Source: Bifidobacterium sp. N4G05 (GTDB lineage Bacteria; Actinomycetota; Actinomycetes; Actinomycetales; Bifidobacteriaceae). Taken from it: DNA of 64,000 nucleotides. A program made the position numbers and the translations under genes. A model generated the notes under the pieces. It was given only the letters and a program-made list of their open reading frames with translations, made no database searches and was not told the DNA's origin. Of the stretch, positions 33,345-43,426 are shown in pieces. The first letter of the stretch is position 1, and each line of letters starts with the position of its first letter. The stretch spans positions 1-64,000 of the forward strand of contig NZ_NJNQ01000004.1 of assembly GCF_002742445.1 (NCBI RefSeq). Reading direction: 5' to 3'.

Positions 33345-34328
33345 TCACTTTTCCTTTGCTCCGATGGTACGCATCTTCAGCACGCTGGCCAATGCGGCAC
33401 CACCAATCGCCACAACGATCACCGCTAAAGATAGCCATGTAGGCACTTCAGGCACCCAAGCGATCGGTTGACCGCCATTGATGAACGGCAACGAATTGCC
33501 GTGCAATGCCTCCATAATGAGCTTGACGCCGATAAAGCCGAGCACCACGGACAAACCCAACGGCAGGTAGACAAGTTTGTCGAGCAGCTCGCCAAGCAGG
33601 AAGTACAGCTGTTGCAAACCGAGCAACGCGAACACATTGGATGTGAACACAATGAATGGATCCTTCGTCAAACCGAAAATCGCAGGAATGGAATCAAAGG
33701 CAAACATCACATCGGTGGTGCCGATGGTCAGAAAGACGATCAGCATCGGAGTCCAATACTTGGCACCATTTTTGACGGTACGCAACTTTTCTCCGTCATA
33801 CTCATCGGTGATCTTGATGACCTTGCGCAATGCGCGAATCAAGCCATTCTCATGATATTCCTCATCTTCATCTCCCCCAGTGACCAACTTGATGGCGGTG
33901 ACGATAAGAAATGCGCCGAACAGGAAGAACACCCAGGTGAAGCGGGAGATAATGGCCGCGCCGATGAGGATGAACACGCCGCGCAACACCAATGCGATGG
34001 TGATACCGATGGACAGCACGAATTTCTGCAGCTGTTTTGGCACCGCAAAATTCGACATGATGATGACGAAGACGAATAGATTGTCGATACTCAGCGAATA
34101 TTCCGTAAGCCAGCCCGAATAAAATTCGATGGCCGGTTTCGATCCCGCGAAGAACCACATAAGTCCGCCGAAGATCAACGCCATGACCACAAAGAACGCG
34201 ATATGCTGCACGCATTCTTTGGTGGAGGGCACATGGGGCTTACGTCCGATGATGAACAAGTCGACCACGAAGAAGACGGCAAGCACCGCGAACGTGGCGA
34301 TTTCAAAAACAAGTGGTGTTTCAGCCAT
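33345..34328 (-). CDS. TerC-family membrane protein
   Basis: The 327-residue protein has about nine membrane segments and the two TerC signatures: S-L-S-I-D-N-L-F-V-F near residue 80 and A-F-D-S-I-P-A-I-F near residue 210, each with an acidic residue in the membrane, plus a cytoplasmic loop rich in charged residues (about 150-190). TerC/Alx proteins have been linked to metal (Mn) export or tellurite resistance. No ribosome site is visible at the ATG, and TACCAT lies eight bases upstream, so a leaderless start is possible. It lies 39 bases after uvrB. Confidence 0.93.
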   Translation of the reverse strand: MAETPLVFEIATFAVLAVFFVVDLFIIGRKPHVPSTKECVQHIAFFVVMALIFGGLMWFFAGSKPAIEFYSGWLTEYSLSIDNLFVFVIIMSNFAVPKQLQKFVLSIGITIALVLRGVFILIGAAIISRFTWVFFLFGAFLIVTAIKLVTGGDEDEEYHENGLIRALRKVIKITDEYDGEKLRTVKNGAKYWTPMLIVFLTIGTTDVMFAFDSIPAIFGLTKDPFIVFTSNVFALLGLQQLYFLLGELLDKLVYLPLGLSVVLGFIGVKLIMEALHGNSLPFINGGQPIAWVPEVPTWLSLAVIVVAIGGAALASVLKMRTIGAKEK

Positions 34329-34367
34329 AATCCACTATGGTACGGATGCCGTATGACCAGTCGAGAG

Positions 34368-36479
34368 CTATTTGCTCGCCTCCGTCATCTGCCGAAGTTC
34401 CTTTTTCAGGTCACGGATCTCGTCACGCAGACGAGCTGCAAGCTCGAATTGCAGTTGTTCGGCGGCGGTATGCATCTGCTCGGACAGTTGTCGAATGAGA
34501 TCAGCTAGATCCTGCGCGGGCAGTCCGGCCTTGAGAATCTCCTCATGCCGTCTGTCGGATTCCTCCTTGCTGGTGGCAGGCACGCCAAGATGAGAATTGC
34601 CGGCTTTGTCCGCGTTGCGGTATCCGGTACCGAGCAATGTCTGGGTGTCGACGTCCTCTTTGGCAAGCATGTCGTTGACATCGGAGATCTTCTTGATGAG
34701 CGGCTTCGGATCGATGCCATGTTCCTTGTTGTAGGCGATCTGGATATCACGGCGGCGATTGGTCTCGTCGATGGCCTTGTGCATGGCTTCGGTGATGTCG
34801 TCCGCATACATGATGACGGTGCCGGACACGTTTCGTGCGGCACGTCCGATGGTCTGGATGAGCGAACGATAGGAACGCAGGAAACCTTCCTTGTCCGCGT
34901 CAAGAATGGCGACCAATGACACTTCCGGCAAATCGAGACCTTCACGCAGCAGGTTGATGCCGACGATGACGTCGATTTTGCCTTCGCGCAGTTCCCGCAG
35001 CAATTCGACACGTCGCAGGGTGTCCACATCGGAATGCAGGTATTCGACTTTAATGCCACGCTCCAGAAGATAATCGGTAAGATCTTCGGCCATCTTCTTG
35101 GTCAACGTAGTCACCAACGCACGTTCATTACGAGCCACACGATCCTTGATTTCAGCAAGCAAATCATCGATCTGCCCGTCAACCGGACGCACATCGATCT
35201 GCGGATCAACCAATCCCGTCGGTCGGATGATCTGTTCGACCACACCATCACTCAGACCAAGTTCATAATCGCCCGGTGTGGCGGAAAGATAAACCGTCTG
35301 GCCGACGCGTTCAAGGAATTCCGGCCATTTGAGTGGACGATTATCCATTGCCGAAGGCAAACGGAACCCGTGTTCCACCAGCGTGCGCTTACGGCTGGCG
35401 TCACCCTCATACATGGCGCCAATCTGAGGCACGGTAACATGCGATTCATCGATGACCAGCAGAAAATCGTCGGGGAAAAAGTCAAGCAGCGTGTGCGGAG
35501 GACTTCCCGGCTCTCGACCGTCGAAATGCCTCGAATAATTCTCCACTCCAGAGCAGACGCCAACTTGAGAGAGCATCTCCAAATCGTATGTGGTACGCAT
35601 GGAAAGACGCTGCGCCTCAAGTTCCTTGCCTTGTTTGCGCAGTTCGGCGGTACGTTGGTCAAGTTCCTGCTGAATGGTAGACAATGCTCGCTCCATACGT
35701 TGCGGCCCTGCCACATAGTGCGATGCAGGAAAAATATGGACTTGCGATTGATGCCCAATCACATCTCCGGTAAGTGGATGCAGGGTTGAAATACGGTCGA
35801 TTTCATCACCGAAGAACTCGATGCGGATGGCCAGTTCCTCATATACGGGAATGATTTCGACAGTATCGCCACGCACACGGAAAGTACCTCTGGTGAAGGC
35901 GATATCGTTGCGCTTGTACTGCATTGCAACGAAAGTACGCAGCAGCTCGTCTCGGTCAAGCTCCTGCCCTTCTTCCAAGAAAAGCATGCGACCGGCATAT
36001 TCTTCCGGCGTACCGAGTCCGTAAATGCAGGAAACCGTTGCCACGACCACGCAATCACGACGCGTCAACAGGTTCGCCGTGGCCGCATGGCGAAGTCGTT
36101 CCACATCGTCATTGATGTTGGAATCCTTTTCGATATACGTATCGGTTTGCGGAATATAGGCTTCCGGCTGGTAGTAGTCGTAATACGAAACGAAATAGCT
36201 CACCGCATTGTCTGGCATGAGCTCACGGAACTCGGCGCACAGCTGCGCTGCCAACGTTTTATTCGGTTCGATAATCAACGTCGGGCGTTGCAGACGTTCA
36301 ATAAGCCATGCTGTGGTGGCGGTTTTGCCAGTTCCAGTGGCACCCATGAGCACCACATCGCTTTCACCGTTTTCAATGCGTTCCGCAAGCTCTTCAATCG
36401 CCTTAGGCTGGTCGCCGCTCGGCTTATACGGCGATTTGACCACAAACGGCTTGTTCGTGCGTTCAATATTGAATCCCAT
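34368..36479 (-). CDS. uvrB: UvrABC excinuclease subunit B
   Basis: It is the DNA-damage-verifying helicase of nucleotide excision repair. The 703 residues from ATG 36479 show F[13 protein letters not shown] at the N-terminus, Walker A G-A-T-G-T-G-K-T near residue 40, the beta-hairpin [18 protein letters not shown] (DEAD-type motif), helicase motifs V and VI and a C-terminal UVR domain (about 660-700) for UvrC contact. GAGGTAGG lies before this ATG; a start 24 bases earlier is less likely. The ATG lies two bases after the coaE stop. Confidence 0.97.
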   Translation of the reverse strand: MGFNIERTNKPFVVKSPYKPSGDQPKAIEELAERIENGESDVVLMGATGTGKTATTAWLIERLQRPTLIIEPNKTLAAQLCAEFRELMPDNAVSYFVSYYDYYQPEAYIPQTDTYIEKDSNINDDVERLRHAATANLLTRRDCVVVATVSCIYGLGTPEEYAGRMLFLEEGQELDRDELLRTFVAMQYKRNDIAFTRGTFRVRGDTVEIIPVYEELAIRIEFFGDEIDRISTLHPLTGDVIGHQSQVHIFPASHYVAGPQRMERALSTIQQELDQRTAELRKQGKELEAQRLSMRTTYDLEMLSQVGVCSGVENYSRHFDGREPGSPPHTLLDFFPDDFLLVIDESHVTVPQIGAMYEGDASRKRTLVEHGFRLPSAMDNRPLKWPEFLERVGQTVYLSATPGDYELGLSDGVVEQIIRPTGLVDPQIDVRPVDGQIDDLLAEIKDRVARNERALVTTLTKKMAEDLTDYLLERGIKVEYLHSDVDTLRRVELLRELREGKIDVIVGINLLREGLDLPEVSLVAILDADKEGFLRSYRSLIQTIGRAARNVSGTVIMYADDITEAMHKAIDETNRRRDIQIAYNKEHGIDPKPLIKKISDVNDMLAKEDVDTQTLLGTGYRNADKAGNSHLGVPATSKEESDRRHEEILKAGLPAQDLADLIRQLSEQMHTAAEQLQFELAARLRDEIRDLKKELRQMTEASK

Positions 36480-36481
36480 GC

Positions 36482-37114
36482 CTACCTCGCTTCCGTGCGC
36501 CATTGTTTCATCAGCATATCAATATGCTCGAACATTTGTTCCAATGGCTGTGTGGAATCGATGATCTCATCGGCAATGGCAAGACGCTGTTCCGCGCTGG
36601 ATTGATGGTTCACACGATTCCATGCCTGGCTTTCGCTCATGCCTCGCGTTGCCATCATTCTGCTTACCCTTACCTGTTCGGGCGCTTCAACAGTTACGAT
36701 ATGGTCGAATTCAAAAGGGATGCTGTCGATTACTTCGGCGAGTAACGGTATGTCATGCACCACTACGGCTTGACAATCAGCTTCAACAGCCTCATGTTCG
36801 AGCTGTACTGCAAGCTCATAAATCAGTGGATGCTCGATTCCGTCCAGCATCTTGCGCTTCCGTTCCGCATCGGAGCCGGAAAACACATGCTCCGACATCC
36901 ACGCTCGATTGAGCTCACCTCGATCGGTCAAAGCATCGGAGCCGAAACATTTCGCTATGCGCTGAAGGCCAACGCTGCCGGGTTCCACCACTCGACGCGC
37001 AAGCAGATCATAATCGACAAGTACCGCACCAAGCTCACGCAGTCTTGCGGACACCGTGCTTTTGCCAGCCGCTATGCCGCCGGTCAATCCTATTCGAATC
37101 ACCACAACCGCCAT
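36482..37114 (-). CDS. coaE: dephospho-CoA kinase
   Basis: It performs the last step of coenzyme A synthesis. From ATG 37114 the protein has 210 residues, with the P-loop [12 protein letters not shown] near residue 9, V-D-Y-D-L-L-A-R near residue 38 and H-P-L-I near residue 95 as in the family. The lid/CoA part follows. Earlier ATGs (up to 37150) would add 12 residues; no ribosome site favours either. It forms an operon with uvrB. Confidence 0.94.
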   Translation of the reverse strand: MAVVVIRIGLTGGIAAGKSTVSARLRELGAVLVDYDLLARRVVEPGSVGLQRIAKCFGSDALTDRGELNRAWMSEHVFSGSDAERKRKMLDGIEHPLIYELAVQLEHEAVEADCQAVVVHDIPLLAEVIDSIPFEFDHIVTVEAPEQVRVSRMMATRGMSESQAWNRVNHQSSAEQRLAIADEIIDSTQPLEQMFEHIDMLMKQWRTEAR

Positions 37115-37153
37115 TCTAATGCGCTTCACATGCACGCTTGACATGCACATACG

Positions 37154-37190
37154 AAAAGACCCCGAACCTGAATCAGGAACGGGGTCTTTT
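37154..37190 (-). terminator. terminator of rpsA
   Basis: AAAAGACCCCG pairs exactly with CGGGGTCTTTT, with an inner CCTG/CAGG pair; a T-run is part of the stem on both strands. It is 46 bases after the rpsA stop. Confidence 0.9.
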
Positions 37191-37235
37191 CTAGGATCTA
37201 GCCTGAGCTGGATTGGATTCTAGCTCAGCATACAA

Positions 37236-38711
37236 TCACTTGCCGAGCAGCTGGTCGCGCAGAGCGGCGAGCTGGTCGGAGTCGGCGAGGGTGCCGGCGG
37301 AAGTGTTCTCGGAGGAGTAGTTGGAAGACACCTCTTCGACCTTCTCTTCCTTCGGAGCCTGGCCATCTTCAGCGGCGGAAGCTTCAGCGTTCTCGAGCTC
37401 CTTGGCCACAAATTCCTTGTGCTGCTCCCACAGATCGTGAGCGGCGGCGTACTGGGACTCCCACTCCTCACGCTGCTTCTCGTAACCAGCGATCCACTCG
37501 TTGGTTGCCGGGTCGAAGCCTTCCGGATACTTGTAGTTGCCCTGCTCGTCGTACTCTGCCGGCATGCCGTACAGAGCCGGATCGAAGTCCTCGGAAGCCG
37601 GATCGACGGAGTCGTTAGCCTGCTTGAGGGACAGGGAGATGCGGCGACGATCGAGATCAACGTCAATCACCTTGACGAACACTTCTTCGCCCGGCTTGAC
37701 GACGGTCTCCGGGTTCTCCACGTGGCGGTTGGCCAGCTCGGAGATGTGCACGAGGCCTTCGATGCCGTCTTCGACGGAGATGAAGACACCGAACTGAACG
37801 ATCTTGGTGACCTTGCCCTTGACAATCTGACCAGGAACGTGGGTGCGAGCGAAGCGCTGCCACGGATCTTCCTGGGTGGCCTTGAGGGACAGGGAGATGC
37901 GTTCACGATCGAGATCAACGTCGAGCACCTCGACGGTGACCTTGTCGCCGACCTTGACGACCTCGGACGGATGGTCGATGTGCTTCCAAGACAACTCGGA
38001 AACGTGGATCAGGCCGTCAACACCGCCCAGATCAACGAATGCACCGAAGTTGACGATGGAGGACACGACACCTTCGCGAATCTGGCCCTTCTTAAGCTGG
38101 GACAGGAAGGTCTCACGCACTTCGGACTGGGTCTCCTCGAGGTACTGGCGACGGGAGAGCACCACATTGTTGCGGTTCTTGTCGAGCTCGAGGATCTTGG
38201 CCTTGATGGTCTGGCCAATGTACGGGGACAGGTCGCGGACGCGACGCATTTCGACCAGGGATGCCGGCAGGAAGCCACGCAGACCGATGTCGACGATGAG
38301 ACCACCCTTGACAGCTTCGATAACGGTGCCTTCGACAACGCCATCGGCTTCTTTGATCTTCTCGATGTCGCCCCAAGCGCGCTCGTACTGTGCACGCTTC
38401 TTGGACAGAATCAGACGGCCTTCCTTGTCTTCCTTGGTGACGACAAGAGCCTCAATGGTGTCGCCGACCTCGACGACTTCGTCCGGATCAACGTCCTTCT
38501 TGATGGAAAGCTCACGGGAGGGAATGACGCCCTCAGTCTTGTAGCCGATGTCGAGCAGGACCTCGTCGTGATCGACCTTGACGACGGTACCTTCGACCAA
38601 ATCACCATCACCGAAGTTCTTGATGGTGGAATCGACTGCCTTGATGAAGTCCTCTTCGGTGCCGATGTCGTTGATGGCGACCTTGGCGACTTCGTTATTG
38701 TTCTCTGCCAT
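37236..38711 (-). CDS. rpsA: 30S ribosomal protein S1
   Basis: The 491 residues contain four S1 (OB-fold) RNA-binding repeats: about 35-105, 125-190, 210-280 and 295-365, the last two marked by V-N-F-G-A-F-V-D-L and V-Q-F-G-V-F-I-S-V with H-V-S-E-L and H-I-S-E-L ends. The acidic C-terminal tail has no further repeat. This is the short actinobacterial form. S1 holds mRNA on the ribosome; its importance in an organism with leaderless messages may be reduced. No Shine-Dalgarno sequence precedes the ATG, as is common for rpsA. Confidence 0.97.
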   Translation of the reverse strand: MAENNNEVAKVAINDIGTEEDFIKAVDSTIKNFGDGDLVEGTVVKVDHDEVLLDIGYKTEGVIPSRELSIKKDVDPDEVVEVGDTIEALVVTKEDKEGRLILSKKRAQYERAWGDIEKIKEADGVVEGTVIEAVKGGLIVDIGLRGFLPASLVEMRRVRDLSPYIGQTIKAKILELDKNRNNVVLSRRQYLEETQSEVRETFLSQLKKGQIREGVVSSIVNFGAFVDLGGVDGLIHVSELSWKHIDHPSEVVKVGDKVTVEVLDVDLDRERISLSLKATQEDPWQRFARTHVPGQIVKGKVTKIVQFGVFISVEDGIEGLVHISELANRHVENPETVVKPGEEVFVKVIDVDLDRRRISLSLKQANDSVDPASEDFDPALYGMPAEYDEQGNYKYPEGFDPATNEWIAGYEKQREEWESQYAAAHDLWEQHKEFVAKELENAEASAAEDGQAPKEEKVEEVSSNYSSENTSAGTLADSDQLAALRDQLLGK

Positions 38712-38813
38712 TAATTTGGTTTCTTACAAATAGTGGGTGGATAAAATCGGTCTTCAGTTATATGCATGCGATATAACACATGCAAGGCGCAAGTTTACAT
38801 GGGACCATGCACA

Positions 38814-38843
38814 AAAAAGACGTGCTACAACACGCGACACGCC
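38814..38843 (-). terminator. probable terminator of folD
   Basis: On the minus strand GCGTG-TTGTAG-CACGTC is followed by TTTTTT about 45 bases after the folD stop. The stem is short. Confidence 0.5.
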
Positions 38844-38875
38844 CGAAATCAGCTTGCATCGTGCATAAAGCGCAA

Positions 38876-39751
38876 TTACAGCTGACGCTCGGCCATCTCT
38901 ACCACATTCTCCAACAACATGGCACGGGTCATAGGTCCGACACCACCCGGGTTCGGCGTATATGCCGAAACCTTCTCGTAGCAGGCTTTGTCAACATCGC
39001 CCTTCACGCGATAGCGGCCGGCTTCCTCGTCAAACACACGGGAAACGCCGACATCGACCAGCACCGCACCTTCCTTGATGTCTTCCGGCTTAACAAAGCC
39101 TGCGGAACCCATGGCCGCAATAATGACGTCGGCCTCGAGCATATGCTTGCGCACATCCTTGGTGCCTGTGTGGCACAGCGTAACCGTGGAGTTCACCGCC
39201 TTGCGTGTCAGCATCAGACCAACCGTACGCCCGATGGTGATGCCCCGACCGAGCACGCAGACCTCTTTGCCGTCCAAATCGATGTCATAGGCATTCAGCA
39301 GTTCGATCACGCCTCGCGGAGTACACGGCAGCGGCGTGGTAATGTCTCCTCGCGCGTGCAGCACAAGTTCGCCAAGATTGTACGGATGCATGCCATCCGC
39401 ATCCTTCTTGGGGTCGATCAGATCAATGATGGCGTTTTCGTCAATACCTTTCGGCAAAGGCAGCTGCACGATATAGCCCGTGCAGGCAGGATCAGCGTTA
39501 AGTTCCTGCACGGCTTCAGCGATCTGTTCGAACGTTGCGTCGGCGGGCAACTCCTTCTTAATGGAGTTCACACCGATTTCAGCGCAATCGGCATGTTTTC
39601 CAGCAACATATTTGACGGAGCCGGGATCGGAACCAACCAGAATGGTGCCAAGACCGGGGTCAACCCCCCGCTCTTTCAACGACGCGACGCGTTCGGCGAG
39701 ATTCGCTTTAATCCGCGCGGACACCATCTTTCCATCGATTTTCACTGCCAT
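38876..39751 (-). CDS. folD: bifunctional methylenetetrahydrofolate dehydrogenase/cyclohydrolase
   Basis: It interconverts methylene- and formyl-tetrahydrofolate with NADP. The 291 residues from ATG 39751 (GGGGAG upstream) have the conserved Tyr-Lys pair (S-V-K-Y-V-A-G-K), the folate signature Q-L-P-L-P-K-G-I-D near residue 98, the D-A-D-G segment and P-C-T-P-R-G, then the Rossmann part with G-R-G-I-T-I-G-R (usual form G-R-S-x-x-V-G) near residue 165 and the end [10 protein letters not shown]. The Ile in place of Ser in the first glycine loop is notable but seen in actinobacterial enzymes. It stands alone. Confidence 0.96.
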   Translation of the reverse strand: MAVKIDGKMVSARIKANLAERVASLKERGVDPGLGTILVGSDPGSVKYVAGKHADCAEIGVNSIKKELPADATFEQIAEAVQELNADPACTGYIVQLPLPKGIDENAIIDLIDPKKDADGMHPYNLGELVLHARGDITTPLPCTPRGVIELLNAYDIDLDGKEVCVLGRGITIGRTVGLMLTRKAVNSTVTLCHTGTKDVRKHMLEADVIIAAMGSAGFVKPEDIKEGAVLVDVGVSRVFDEEAGRYRVKGDVDKACYEKVSAYTPNPGGVGPMTRAMLLENVVEMAERQL

Positions 39752-39891
39752 GCTGGCCACTCCCCTTTTTATTGGATTGCTGTTGTATTGGCATTTGCAT
39801 GTATCGTAGGCTATCTTGGTTTCAGTCGTAAGTCGCACACGTATTTATGAGATGAACACGATTAAGGCGGTTCAGGAAGAGGGCAACCGAT

Positions 39892-40977
39892 ATGCGCTTG
39901 CACAGACGTTCTTTGTTACGCGCTTTTGCCGCGGGACTCGCGCTTTGCATGACGTTCGGCACGACAGCATGCTTTGGAAGATCCTCTTCGCAGAAGGATG
40001 ATGCTTCCGTCGATTCCGATGCGCAGACCGAACAGATCACGCCGATCGAGGTGGTTGCCTCGGTCAACCAGTGGGGATCTCTCGCCGAGCAGATAGGCGG
40101 CGTTCACGTGAAAGTCACGTCGATCCTGTCTTCGACCGATGTTGACGCGCATGATTTCGAGCCGAAGACCGACGACATCGGCAAGCTTCAACAGGCGCAG
40201 GTCGCGGTGGCCAATGGCGCGGGCTACGACGCTTGGGCCACCAAGAATCTCAGCAAAGACACCGTTTCCGTTTCCGCGGCACAGATGGTCGGCGCCATCG
40301 AGGGCGACAATCCGCATCTGTGGTTCTCCAGCGACGCCCGCAACGCCATGGCCAAGGAATTGGCCGACACGTACAGCCGTATCATGCCCACGCAAAAGAA
40401 GTATTTCAATAACAAGCTCGCCGCGTGGAACAGACGAGAAAAGAAAATAGAGAAGGACATGAAGGCGTTCAGCGACACGCATAAGGACGCCTCCTATGCC
40501 GCCACCGAACCCGTCGCCTACTATCTACTCAGCGACATGGGGTTCACCGACAACACGCCGGAAGGATACCTGCAATCGGCAAGCACAGGCTCTGAACCAG
40601 CCCCTGACGATCTTCGGGAATTCCAGGAATTGCTGGAAAAACATAAGGTCGACGTACTTATCAACAACACGCAATCCACAAGCGACGCCACGAACACGCT
40701 GACCGGCACCGCTTATAAATCGGATGTTCCCGTACTTGACATCAGCGAACAAATGCCTTCCGACTGCAAAAGCCTGACATCATGGATCAGCTCACTCATC
40801 CTCTCACTGAACGACATGTTCGACGAGCAATCCGACTCCGACACCAGTTCCAACGACGATTCGGAAAACACGGATTCGAAGGATCCTGCGGATTCCTCCG
40901 CTGCCGACGATCCACAAATGGCGAATGAATCGGATGGTGAATCAAGCGACGCCCCGCAGCCGAATCCAAGCAAATAA
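39892..40977 (+). CDS. znuA: zinc ABC transporter substrate-binding lipoprotein (ZnuA/AdcA-like)
   Basis: The 361-residue protein begins with a basic end, a hydrophobic core and Cys near residue 28 (T-T-A-C), so it is a lipoprotein. The mature part is of the cluster A-I metal-binding type: V-N-Q-W-G-S-L-A, then D-V-D-A-H-D-F-E-P near residue 85 (ligand His), D-N-P-H-L-W-F near residue 143 (ligand His) and late acidic residues. The third His usual near 200 is not obvious. A tail of about 55 residues is rich in Asp, Ser and Glu. AGGAAGAGGG lies before the ATG. It is followed by a terminator and then the ATPase and permease genes, so the binding protein is a separate unit of the same importer. 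Confidence 0.9.
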   Translation: MRLHRRSLLRAFAAGLALCMTFGTTACFGRSSSQKDDASVDSDAQTEQITPIEVVASVNQWGSLAEQIGGVHVKVTSILSSTDVDAHDFEPKTDDIGKLQQAQVAVANGAGYDAWATKNLSKDTVSVSAAQMVGAIEGDNPHLWFSSDARNAMAKELADTYSRIMPTQKKYFNNKLAAWNRREKKIEKDMKAFSDTHKDASYAATEPVAYYLLSDMGFTDNTPEGYLQSASTGSEPAPDDLREFQELLEKHKVDVLINNTQSTSDATNTLTGTAYKSDVPVLDISEQMPSDCKSLTSWISSLILSLNDMFDEQSDSDTSSNDDSENTDSKDPADSSAADDPQMANESDGESSDAPQPNPSK

Positions 40978-41013
40978 CCTTTTAATATCGTCTTCCTTTC
41001 AATATCGTCTTCA

Positions 41014-41057
41014 AAGACCGTTTCACCGTTCGATCGAACGTGAGACGGTCTTTTTTC
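41014..41057 (+). terminator. terminator after znuA
   Basis: AAAGACCGT pairs with ACGGTCTTT, and the inner part GTTCGATCGAAC is self-complementary; a run of six T follows on the plus strand. Confidence 0.85.
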
Positions 41058-41134
41058 TTGCTTACGAAGGCTTCTGGCGCCGTCTTGGGATTCCTTCAAC
41101 GAGTCACTTTGAATGCCGGCCCACGTCTCCCTTA

Positions 41135-41151
41135 TTGAGAATGATTGTCAA
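41135..41151 (+). promoter_or_regulatory. Zur-like box before the zinc ATPase gene
   Basis: TTGAGAATGATTGTCAA is a dyad (TTGA-x-AAT-x-ATT-x-TCAA) of the Fur/Zur type, 44 bases before the ATG at 41196. Genes for zinc uptake are commonly repressed by Zur through such sites. Confidence 0.6.
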
Positions 41152-41195
41152 CACCATTTGCGAGTATGTACGTGCGTTCAAACCAAGGAGAAGCC

Positions 41196-42059
41196 ATGCA
41201 CGACGAGACACCTGCCTGCATCGAATTCGACGACGCCTGCGTCAAACGAGGCGGTCGCATCATCTGGCAACATGGCACGTTCAGCATTCCGCAAGGCTCG
41301 GTAACCGCAATCGTCGGCACCAACGGGGCCGGCAAGACCACGATGATGAAGGCCGAACTGGGGCTGATTCCGACCGCGCACGGCAGCATCAGGGTGCTCG
41401 GTCAGCCTGCAGGTTCCGCAAACCGCCGCATCGGCTATGTGCCGCAGAGCTACGCTTCCGACATCGAATCGAATATCACCGCGGAACAGTCGGTGCTCCT
41501 TGGCCTGACGGGAACCAAATTCGGCATCCATCCCGTCACCAAAGCACTCCGAGACAAGGCCCGCAAGGCCATGGACTTCGTCGGCCTGCAAGACAAAGCA
41601 AACTACCGCCTGTCCGAGCTTTCGGGCGGACTGCGCCAAAGGGTCGCCATCGCGCAGGCGCTCGTGGACGATCCAAAACTGCTGATGCTCGACGAGCCCC
41701 TCGCCAATCTCGATCTGGCAAGCCAACGCGCCACCGTGCACGTGCTCGCCAAACTCAACCGCGAGCTCGGCATGACCATTCAGGTGGTGGCGCACGATCT
41801 CAACATGTTGCTGCCGATCCTTACCGGAGCCGTCTATCTGCTTGACGGGCATCCGCACTATGCAGGCATGAACGAGGTGCTGGATTCCCATCTGCTCACG
41901 CATTTGTACGGCACGACCGTACAGGTGGTCACCACTCCGCAAGGAGATATGTTCGTGACACCAAGCGAGGATGAGCCTGAAAACACGAACATCGATATGC
42001 ATGCTCCAGAAGAAATCGCGCAATTCCACCATCACGGCCACACCACGCAGGAGGACTGA
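41196..42059 (+). CDS. znuC: zinc ABC transporter ATP-binding protein
   Basis: The 287 residues hold Walker A G-T-N-G-A-G-K-T near residue 42, Q-loop Y-V-P-Q-S-Y, signature L-S-G-G-L-R-Q-R, Walker B L-L-M-L-D-E-P and the switch His V-V-A-H-D-L. The C-terminus is His-rich (H-H-H-G-H), possibly metal-binding. AAGGAGAAG precedes this ATG; an earlier start at 41145 would reach into the Zur-like box. The permease gene follows after two bases. The assignment to zinc rests on the neighbours and the operator. Confidence 0.93.
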   Translation: MHDETPACIEFDDACVKRGGRIIWQHGTFSIPQGSVTAIVGTNGAGKTTMMKAELGLIPTAHGSIRVLGQPAGSANRRIGYVPQSYASDIESNITAEQSVLLGLTGTKFGIHPVTKALRDKARKAMDFVGLQDKANYRLSELSGGLRQRVAIAQALVDDPKLLMLDEPLANLDLASQRATVHVLAKLNRELGMTIQVVAHDLNMLLPILTGAVYLLDGHPHYAGMNEVLDSHLLTHLYGTTVQVVTTPQGDMFVTPSEDEPENTNIDMHAPEEIAQFHHHGHTTQED

Positions 42060-42061
42060 AC

Positions 42062-42898
42062 ATGGACGGCACCGTATTCGCTTTCGACCCGGATTGGGTT
42101 TCCACGCTCAGCGCCCCATTCATGACGAACGCGTTTATCGCCGGCCTGTGCATCGCATTGGCGGCCGGCGTGATGGGTTATTTCACCATTGCCAGACATT
42201 CCACATTCGCAGCCCACGCCTTGGCGCATATCGGACTGCCAGGTGCCACCGGAGCCGTATTGCTCGGTCTGCCTGTCTCCGCAGGTCTTGGTGCGTTCGC
42301 CCTCGGCGGAGCGCTGGTGATCGGCGCGCTCGGCAAGAAAGCATCGCAGCGTGAGATCGCCACTGGAACCGTGCTCGCCTTCGCCACCGGCCTTGGCTTG
42401 TTTTTCGCACGCATGTCAAGTTCGGCCTCACAACAGATGCAATCGATTTTGTTCGGATCGATTCTGACGATTACCGACGGTCAGATCATTGGCTTTGCGA
42501 TTTTCGATGTGCTGCTGTTGGCGGTTCTGGCCGTTATCTATCGTCCACTGTTATTCAGTTCGCTTGATGAGCAAGTGGCGCAGGCGAAAGGCGTGCCCGT
42601 AGGTTTTATGAATATCTGTTTTATGGCGATTATGGCCGGCGTCATCACGATTGCAGTTCCAGCAGTTGGCACATTGCTGATTTTCGCGTTGGTGATCACT
42701 CCCGCCGCCACCGCCAACATCATTGCCCGCTCGCCATTCAAGGCGATGGTCGTTGCCACGGTAATCTGCCTGATTTCGATTTGGGGAGGACTGGTGCTTT
42801 CCGCCATGTTCCCGGCTCCCCCAAGCTTCATTATCGTAACGATTTCAACGCTGTTCTGGGCGATTGCGAAAGCGGTTGAATCCTTCAGAAGGAAATAA
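42062..42898 (+). CDS. znuB: zinc ABC transporter permease
   Basis: The 278 residues form about eight membrane segments with the ABC-3 family pattern: G-Y-F-T-I-A-R-H-S-T-F-A-A-H-A-L-A-H-I-G-L-P-G at 39-61, and V-P-A-V-G-T-L-L-I-F-A-L near residue 200. It makes the channel with ZnuC. It starts two bases after the ATPase stop, so it is translationally linked. Confidence 0.93.
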   Translation: MDGTVFAFDPDWVSTLSAPFMTNAFIAGLCIALAAGVMGYFTIARHSTFAAHALAHIGLPGATGAVLLGLPVSAGLGAFALGGALVIGALGKKASQREIATGTVLAFATGLGLFFARMSSSASQQMQSILFGSILTITDGQIIGFAIFDVLLLAVLAVIYRPLLFSSLDEQVAQAKGVPVGFMNICFMAIMAGVITIAVPAVGTLLIFALVITPAATANIIARSPFKAMVVATVICLISIWGGLVLSAMFPAPPSFIIVTISTLFWAIAKAVESFRRK

Positions 42899-42922
42899 CG
42901 AAACAGCCGTAAGGAAAAAGCA

Positions 42923-43417
42923 TCAGGCTTCCTGCCTTACCGGCTCGACCGGTTCCACCAAAGCATTGGCGATCGCGGCGATGCCTTCGCCGGAACCAGT
43001 GAATCCCATACCATCCGCAGTGGTGGCGGTTAACGACACGTCGCAGCCCACAGCCTCGGACAACGCCCTCTCGGCCTCTTCCCTACGTTTGCCGATTTTC
43101 GGCCGATTGGCGATCACGACCACACTGGCGCTCGACGGCCTCATGCCATGTTCGTTCAGATAGTCGACCGTGGTTCGCAGCATCTCGGCACCATGTTTGC
43201 CTGCGCCGTCGGACTGCGAGCCGACACCGAACAAAGTGCCGATATCGCCAAGGCGTGCTGCGGAAAGCAATGCGTCAATCAACGCATGTGCCGCAACGTC
43301 GCCATCCGAATCACCCTCGATGCCATCGCCATCCCAACGCAAACAGGCAAGCCACAACGGCTTGCCTGCATCACGGGATGCGAATCGATGCGCGTCAAAA
43401 CCCTGACCGATACGCAT
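42923..43417 (-). CDS. ispF: 2-C-methyl-D-erythritol 2,4-cyclodiphosphate synthase
   Basis: It acts in the MEP pathway of isoprenoid synthesis. The 164 residues show the family start R-I-G-Q-G-F-D-A-H-R-F with zinc ligands Asp8 and His10, S-D-G-D-V-A-A-H-A-L-I-D-A-L (third ligand His) and the T-A-T-T-A-D-G-M-G-F-T-G end. It follows carD by nine bases, as in mycobacteria where carD, ispD and ispF lie together; ispD is not next to it here. Confidence 0.96.
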   Translation of the reverse strand: MRIGQGFDAHRFASRDAGKPLWLACLRWDGDGIEGDSDGDVAAHALIDALLSAARLGDIGTLFGVGSQSDGAGKHGAEMLRTTVDYLNEHGMRPSSASVVVIANRPKIGKRREEAERALSEAVGCDVSLTATTADGMGFTGSGEGIAAIANALVEPVEPVRQEA

Positions 43418-43426
43418 GAAAACGCC

